DNA of 9,771 nt, taken from Flavobacteriales bacterium. GTDB taxonomy: Bacteria > Bacteroidota > Bacteroidia > Flavobacteriales_D > SKUL01. Where the stretch lies: the NCBI GenBank assembly GCA_007129985.1, contig SKUL01000270.1:1-9771 (forward strand), written 5' to 3'. A program made the position numbers and the translations under genes. The notes below the pieces were generated by a model, which was not told where the DNA came from, ran no database searches, and saw nothing but the letters and a program-made list of their open reading frames with translations. How positions within the stretch are numbered: the first letter of the stretch is position 1; the number at the start of each line of letters is the position of its first letter. Shown piece after piece: positions 5,876-9,771 of the stretch.

Positions 5876-7048
5876 TTGGCCATTCACAACCATATCGGCG
5901 AGTTACTTTACCACTACGACTGCGTGATTATTCCAGAGTTTGGGGGCTTTATCACCAATTACAAAGCGGCTTTGCTCGATAAGCGCCTGCATCTCTTTCA
6001 TCCACCTTCCAAAGAGGTGTCGTTTAACCGCAGCCTTGTTAAGAACGACGGTCTTTTGGCCAGTCACCTCGCCGAATGGAACAACTGTACCTTTGAAGAA
6101 GCCAACGATAGCATCCGCGCAGAAGTAGAAGACTATTTTGCCCGCCTCAACAATGGCGAGCGAATTACTTTTAAAAAGGTGGGTATCGTGTATCGCGACA
6201 CGGCGAATCAATTACGGTTTCAACCCTCGTTGGAGGAGAATTTTCTGAAAGATGCCTTTGGATTGGAGCAGTTGTTTGCTGTTCCGGTAATGGAGACGGA
6301 GAAGGTAAAGCAGCCGGTTGCCGCGCCTGCCCCGGTTCCTCTAAAGCCTGCTGTTGAAAAGAAACCTGATGCTTTGCCGCCAGAGGCTCCCGTAGTTCCC
6401 ATCACCCCGGCGGCAGATGTAGAAAAGAAAGTTGAAGAAGAGCGTGAAGACGCTCAAGATGGTGCGGGTAATCGCAGAGCGCGATGGATTTGGGCCGCTG
6501 CCGTTGTGCTGCCTTTCCTACTTTATTCAGGCTGGCTTGTTTCCTCTGCTGATGTGCTTCGCCCCGCCAATCTTACCATTGCAGACCTGAATCCCTTTGC
6601 TCCGAAAGAGCTTCCAACCTACAACGCACGCGAGCACACCTTTTTATGGACAGATGAGTCTGAGGATGACCCCTTGCTGGAAATGCTGGACTCCGAAAAA
6701 GAGGTTGTGCACATAGCGTTTACAGATGCATCAGCCGAAGAGGGAGTTCCTGTGCGCTTGCGCATGCCCGCACCACCTCCCTCACCGGCGGTTAACACCT
6801 ATGTGGCCACCCCGGAACTTCTTGCCATGCGTTACCACGTGGTGGGGGGCTGTTTTGCAGAACTTTCCAACGCACACAAGCTTGTAGATCAATTGCGTGC
6901 AAAGGGTTTTTCTGCCTATGTACTCGACCAGCACAAAGGGCTTTACAGGGTTACTTATGGTAATTTTCCACGTCGACAAGAGGCCCTGGATGCATTGCGC
7001 GACATCAAGCGTGATGAAATGCCTTCTGCCTGGTTATTGGTGCGTTAA
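5876..7048 (+). CDS. HU-CCDC81 and SPOR domain membrane protein
   Basis: Predicted inner-membrane protein of 390 residues. Residues 1-135 match the pair of HU-like CCDC81 domains known from Bacteroidota (HIGELLYHYDCVIIPEFGGF near the start, then ITFKKVGIVYRD). A Pro/Ala/Lys-rich linker (about 140-185) and a charged stretch ending in RRAR lead to one membrane helix (204-224, WIWAAAVVLPFLLYSGWLVSS), with the positive side in the cytoplasm. A periplasmic Pro- and acid-rich linker ends in a SPOR domain (319-390, RYHVVGGCF...GLYRVTYGNF). SPOR domains bind denuded septal glycan strands. The start is a TTG at 5876: homologues begin a few residues before IGELLY, and the upstream frame overlaps kdsB and crosses a promoter. 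A role tying cytoplasmic DNA or scaffold to the division site is plausible but unproven. The gene follows kdsB with 73 bp between them and its own promoter. Confidence 0.88.
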   Translation: MAIHNHIGELLYHYDCVIIPEFGGFITNYKAALLDKRLHLFHPPSKEVSFNRSLVKNDGLLASHLAEWNNCTFEEANDSIRAEVEDYFARLNNGERITFKKVGIVYRDTANQLRFQPSLEENFLKDAFGLEQLFAVPVMETEKVKQPVAAPAPVPLKPAVEKKPDALPPEAPVVPITPAADVEKKVEEEREDAQDGAGNRRARWIWAAAVVLPFLLYSGWLVSSADVLRPANLTIADLNPFAPKELPTYNAREHTFLWTDESEDDPLLEMLDSEKEVVHIAFTDASAEEGVPVRLRMPAPPPSPAVNTYVATPELLAMRYHVVGGCFAELSNAHKLVDQLRAKGFSAYVLDQHKGLYRVTYGNFPRRQEALDALRDIKRDEMPSAWLLVR

Positions 7049-7099
7049 ATGTTGCCTGTAATCAAAAGAAGTTCATTGGCCCTACGTGGTATTTCTTTC

Positions 7100-7107
7100 T
7101 ACCTTTG
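7100..7107 (+). promoter_or_regulatory. Promoter of the STAS-like gene
   Basis: TACCTTTG fits TAnnTTTG, and a TTG at 7076-7078 lies 21 bp upstream, an acceptable -33 spacing for Bacteroidota. This is the best two-part promoter in the window. The start would be near 7113 with a leader of about 25 nt. It lies in the 90-bp gap after the SPOR gene, in which I saw no terminator. Confidence 0.55.
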
Positions 7108-7120
7108 CTTGCAGAAGCAA
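7105..7120. repeat. Inverted repeat on the STAS-like gene promoter
   Basis: TTGCTT-GCAG-AAGCAA is a 6-bp perfect inverted repeat with a 4-nt spacer. It starts inside the -7 box and spans the expected transcription start, the same placement as the repeat at 5848-5865 but with a different arm sequence. The operator role is inferred. Confidence 0.4.
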
Positions 7121-7138
7121 TGAATTGAGCAACCGCGC

Positions 7139-7525
7139 ATGTCAGACAAAACATTCGATTTAGGTAAGTCAACATTGACCTTTCAACCCGATAACATTCT
7201 TCATCTCCACATGAAAGAAGGGCAAGTGGTTGAACTGGAAGAAGTGAAACGAATTTTTGAGACCATCAACAACGAAGCCAACGGGCTTAAATACCGTCTG
7301 CTCGTTACTGCGGGAGAGAAAGCCTCGCTCAGTCAGGACGCCCGAAACTATGCCTCTTCAGCCGAGTCAACCGATGCCTTGGTTGCCGATGCTGTTGTAG
7401 TACAGAGCTACTCGCACGAAATGACCGCCAATTTCTTCATCCGCTTCAACAAGCCCAATCGCCCCACTCAGCTTTTTAAAAACCGCGAGGAAGCCGTTGA
7501 GTGGTTGATGTCTTTTCCGGTGTAA
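7139..7525 (+). CDS. STAS/SEC14-like small protein (DUF7793-type)
   Basis: A 128-residue soluble protein without signal peptide or membrane helix. The pattern resembles the small STAS/SEC14-like proteins common in Bacteroidota: beta strands first (STLTFQPDNILHLHM, 11-25), a helix (VVELEEVKRIFETINN), a strand with YRLLVTAG (52-59), SLSQDARNYASS (63-74), a hydrophobic strand ADAVVVQS (83-90), MTANFFIRFNKPNRPTQLF (95-113) and a last helix EEAVEWLMSF. This fold is used in anti-anti-sigma and nucleotide- or lipid-binding proteins, but no phospho-acceptor serine can be assigned and no kinase or anti-sigma gene lies nearby. It has its own promoter and meets the DUF4837 gene tail to tail with one base between the stop codons. 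The family assignment is by pattern memory; the function is unknown. Confidence 0.75.
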   Translation: MSDKTFDLGKSTLTFQPDNILHLHMKEGQVVELEEVKRIFETINNEANGLKYRLLVTAGEKASLSQDARNYASSAESTDALVADAVVVQSYSHEMTANFFIRFNKPNRPTQLFKNREEAVEWLMSFPV

Positions 7526-7526
7526 A

Positions 7527-8567
7527 TCAGCTCTCTTCGGAGTCTTCCCCCTTCGGCCATTCGATGCTGTAAATCATGGCCTCTACCTCGCGCAGGTACT
7601 CGCGCTTGCTGAACTTGGGGGCAAAAACAAAGCCTTCGGCGGTTACGATTCGGCCCCGCGCTTCGTCGTGTACTGTTAAGCTGATAAAAGGCCCTCCCAT
7701 GGGCGCTCCCTGCGCTACTTTCCACAACCCACGCATTTCAACAGCGTACGCTCCGTTGTGCTCTACTACGCGGTAAGCCGGTTCTACGAGGTACTCTGTG
7801 GTCATGTAAGAGCCTTCAACAGGCCCCGGAACGTATTGGCGCAAGACAGAGTCGCGCACGGCGAGGACATGGCCAGCGGTGAAAGAAGTATCGGCAGTGT
7901 AGGGATAGTGATACACCAACACGCCCTGCAATACGTCGTGTAGTGAGCCGCCCGAAGGCTTTTCCCGCTTGCGCTCAATCCAAACAAAATTCTTTTCCTG
8001 ACGAGCAATTCCGCAATCGCGTGGTACAGTAAGGCTCAGCCCCTCTTTGGCAAGAAGGTCATCGGCAATGGTGTGGTTCTTCCGGAAAGTGAAGTTCCCC
8101 TTCAGCCGTTTTCGCTCGTACTCATTGTACTTTTCAAGCAAGGCCGATCCGTTTTCGGCCATCAGCGAATCGAAAACATCAATGGATGGCGCATACACAT
8201 TTACCACGAGCTGTTCCGATGCCCATTTGTTTCGCTGGGCCTCCACCCTCGGAGTTTCTTCTGAGTTGGGCTTGATGTTCACAAACAGCAGGTTGCGGTG
8301 CTGACGCGTGATATTGTTCACCTTTTCCGGACTCATGTGCACCAGATTGAAAAAGGGTTCAGCCTGCGGGAGCATGGGCTGGTATGCGGCAAAGTGGTCG
8401 TACAGGATATCGCCCGGGCGCGACTCATAGAGTGCATCGGGAATAATTACCAGCAATTCGCCCGGAGCGCCCGAATATCTCGGAAGAACATGCGATGCAT
8501 CTTCATCGCAGGAGATGAGAAAAAGTGCGACCAGTATGGCGGCAAGGTATTTAACCGGCTTGCCCAA
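7527..8567 (-). CDS. DUF4837 family lipoprotein
   Basis: A 346-residue predicted lipoprotein. The signal peptide runs VKYLAAILVALF and ends in the lipobox LISC with Cys20 as the lipidated residue. The mature part begins CDEDASHVLPRYSGAPGELLVI and matches DUF4837, a Bacteroidota family of unknown function, to the end of the chain. The acidic DED directly after Cys resembles the export signals that send lipoproteins to the cell surface in Flavobacteriia; this is inference. The start is a TTG at 8567: no ATG or GTG lies between an upstream in-frame TGA (8606-8604) and the lipobox, and it gives a normal signal peptide. The first 17 bases overlap the end of the lytic transglycosylase gene, so the two form an operon and probably a functional pair at the envelope. 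The stop lies one base from that of the convergent STAS-like gene. Confidence 0.85.
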   Translation of the reverse strand: MGKPVKYLAAILVALFLISCDEDASHVLPRYSGAPGELLVIIPDALYESRPGDILYDHFAAYQPMLPQAEPFFNLVHMSPEKVNNITRQHRNLLFVNIKPNSEETPRVEAQRNKWASEQLVVNVYAPSIDVFDSLMAENGSALLEKYNEYERKRLKGNFTFRKNHTIADDLLAKEGLSLTVPRDCGIARQEKNFVWIERKREKPSGGSLHDVLQGVLVYHYPYTADTSFTAGHVLAVRDSVLRQYVPGPVEGSYMTTEYLVEPAYRVVEHNGAYAVEMRGLWKVAQGAPMGGPFISLTVHDEARGRIVTAEGFVFAPKFSKREYLREVEAMIYSIEWPKGEDSEES

Positions 8568-9771
8568 TTTTGATTTTTTGTCCGGGTTTAAGGCGATTAA
8601 AGTTCAAGCCGCTGTTCAACTGCTTAAGCTGAGTAACGGTAACGCCGTCGTACAGTTTGGCGATGTCCCACAGCGTGTCGCCGCTGCGCACCACGTGGTA
8701 GCGATATGCGCCCTCGTCGGTAACAACTGCGGGCTGAGCAGGTTTTTGGGTTTGTTGAGTTACAGTGGGTGTGCTGCCTGTGGTACTAGCTGAACTGGCC
8801 GGAGAAACAGTTCTGTGTACAACCAGATTTTGCCCGGGGTATATGTTGGTATTTCGCAATCCGTTCCATTCCATCAAGTCATTCACCTTCACGCCGTATC
8901 GGTTGGCAATGGAGCCCAGGAATTCGCCGCTGCGCACCCGGTGATATTCTGTGACTTCCTGCGCAAGCATGGGAGTTGTTGGGTCGGGTTGGTGGTTGTA
9001 AATGCTGTCTTCATTGGCGAGAAAAACACCGATGGCTTCGGAGGGTAGTCGCAAGACTTTGGGCGCATCGGGCTGAGCGGGAATCACAAAGCGCAGATAC
9101 ATCGGGTTGAGAGAGGCAATCAATGCAGCGTCCACATCGGTGTATGCCGACACCTGGTCGAAAGTAAGGCGCTGACGCACGTGTACAGTATCGGTTTCGT
9201 AGTAAGCACAAGCGTTGTAGAGAGGATAGAGGTTGTGCTCCTGGTGATAGGTCATCATGTAATTTACAGCGATGAAAGCCGGAACATAACCGCGCGTTTC
9301 TCTGGGTAGGTAGTTTCGGATTGCCCAGTAGTCACGCTTACCACCTGACCGGCGTATGGCTTTGTTTACATTGCCCGGTCCTGAATTGTAGGCTGCAAGC
9401 ACGAGGTTCCAATCGCCGTAAAGGTCGTGAAGGTGGCGTAGGTAGCGGCAAGCGGCCACGGTGCTTTGCAGGGGGTCGAAACGGTCGTCTTCAAAAGAGT
9501 TCACTTTGAGGTCGAACATCTTACCGGTGCCGTACATGAATTGCCACAAACCTTTGGCTCCGGCGCGTGAACGAGCTGTGGGATTCAGTGCAGATTCAAC
9601 AACAGCCAGGTGTTTCATTTCCTGCGGAATCTCAAAGCGATCGAGCATTTCCTCAATCATCGGGTAGTAGAGTTCTGACAAACCCAGCACCCTTGAGGAG
9701 AGCTCGCGTTTTTTGGTAACGTAAAGCTCAATAAAGCCGCGAATGTGCGAGTCGTAACGCATTTCCATCAC
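8551..9771 (-). CDS. LysM lytic transglycosylase, MltD-like (5' end missing)
   Basis: Cleaves the glycan strands of peptidoglycan between MurNAc and GlcNAc, forming anhydro-MurNAc ends; acts in the periplasm. The 406 visible residues contain the GH23/SLT core with the catalytic Glu in AVVESALNP (residue 59 of the visible part), GLWQFM (74-79), AYNSGPGNVNKAI (127-139) and YLPRETRGYVPAF (154-166). A Ser/Thr/Pro/Gln-rich linker (about 321-355) separates two LysM repeats (276-319 and 356-403) that bind GlcNAc in peptidoglycan. The chain lacks a signal peptide because the frame runs off the window. Homologues carry roughly 70-100 more residues here, so the GTG and ATG at the edge are not the true start. 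It is the upstream gene of an operon with the DUF4837 lipoprotein (17-bp overlap). Its promoter lies outside the window. Confidence 0.94.
   Translation of the reverse strand: MMEMRYDSHIRGFIELYVTKKRELSSRVLGLSELYYPMIEEMLDRFEIPQEMKHLAVVESALNPTARSRAGAKGLWQFMYGTGKMFDLKVNSFEDDRFDPLQSTVAACRYLRHLHDLYGDWNLVLAAYNSGPGNVNKAIRRSGGKRDYWAIRNYLPRETRGYVPAFIAVNYMMTYHQEHNLYPLYNACAYYETDTVHVRQRLTFDQVSAYTDVDAALIASLNPMYLRFVIPAQPDAPKVLRLPSEAIGVFLANEDSIYNHQPDPTTPMLAQEVTEYHRVRSGEFLGSIANRYGVKVNDLMEWNGLRNTNIYPGQNLVVHRTVSPASSASTTGSTPTVTQQTQKPAQPAVVTDEGAYRYHVVRSGDTLWDIAKLYDGVTVTQLKQLNSGLNFNRLKPGQKIKIGQAG

Noticed and set aside
7535..7544. CTC-TTCG-GAG mini hairpin after the STAS-like gene
   Set aside because: Three base pairs with a TTCG loop and no T-run; it lies in DUF4837 coding sequence and probably arises by chance.
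1..9771. CRISPR array, tRNA, rRNA, insertion sequence or phage remnant
   Set aside because: No regularly spaced repeats, no clover-leaf or rRNA sequence, no transposase or integrase-like frame, and uniform composition across the window.

Overview
The window looks like chromosomal DNA of a member of the Bacteroidota, probably a Flavobacteriia-type lineage (the rank below phylum is an inference). Four lines of evidence support this. Promoter-like -7 boxes of the form TAnnTTTG sit in front of most genes. The TonB-dependent receptor carries an N-terminal carboxypeptidase-regulatory-like domain. DUF4837 and HU-CCDC81/SPOR proteins are families typical of this phylum. SD-like ribosome sites are mostly absent and TTG starts are frequent. 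Base composition looks balanced throughout, coding density is very high, and no mobile element, CRISPR array, rRNA or tRNA was seen. No stretch of more than 300 bases lacks a gene.

Layout, left to right. Bases 1-102 hold a possible start of a leftward gene that leaves the window, and the control region of pgk. pgk (103-1296, +) encodes phosphoglycerate kinase. Its stop codon overlaps that of dprA (1293-2417, -), the DNA-processing and natural-transformation protein. A 62-bp symmetric control region (2418-2479) separates dprA from a divergent two-gene operon: a TonB-dependent outer-membrane receptor (2480-5044, +) and, 2 bp further on, kdsB (5047-5802, +), CMP-KDO synthetase for lipopolysaccharide. 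Then come a membrane protein with cytoplasmic HU-CCDC81 domains and a periplasmic SPOR domain (5876-7048, +) and a small STAS/SEC14-like protein (7139-7525, +). On the minus strand, a LysM lytic transglycosylase (8551-9771, cut by the window edge) overlaps by 17 bp with a DUF4837 lipoprotein gene (7527-8567), forming an operon whose end meets the STAS-like gene with a 1-bp gap.

Functionally this is a core-genome housekeeping stretch with a cell-envelope flavour: outer-membrane import, LPS inner-core sugar activation, a peptidoglycan-binding membrane anchor, a peptidoglycan-cleaving enzyme and a lipoprotein, alongside glycolysis and DNA uptake. I found no strong candidate for a wholly new system. 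The most interesting signals are non-coding. Inverted repeats are centred on, or overlap, all four predicted plus-strand promoters. The dprA/receptor intergenic region has two facing -7 boxes and a central stem-loop that share one symmetry axis. The HU-CCDC81/TM/SPOR protein is the most interesting gene product because it could link the cytoplasm to septal peptidoglycan.
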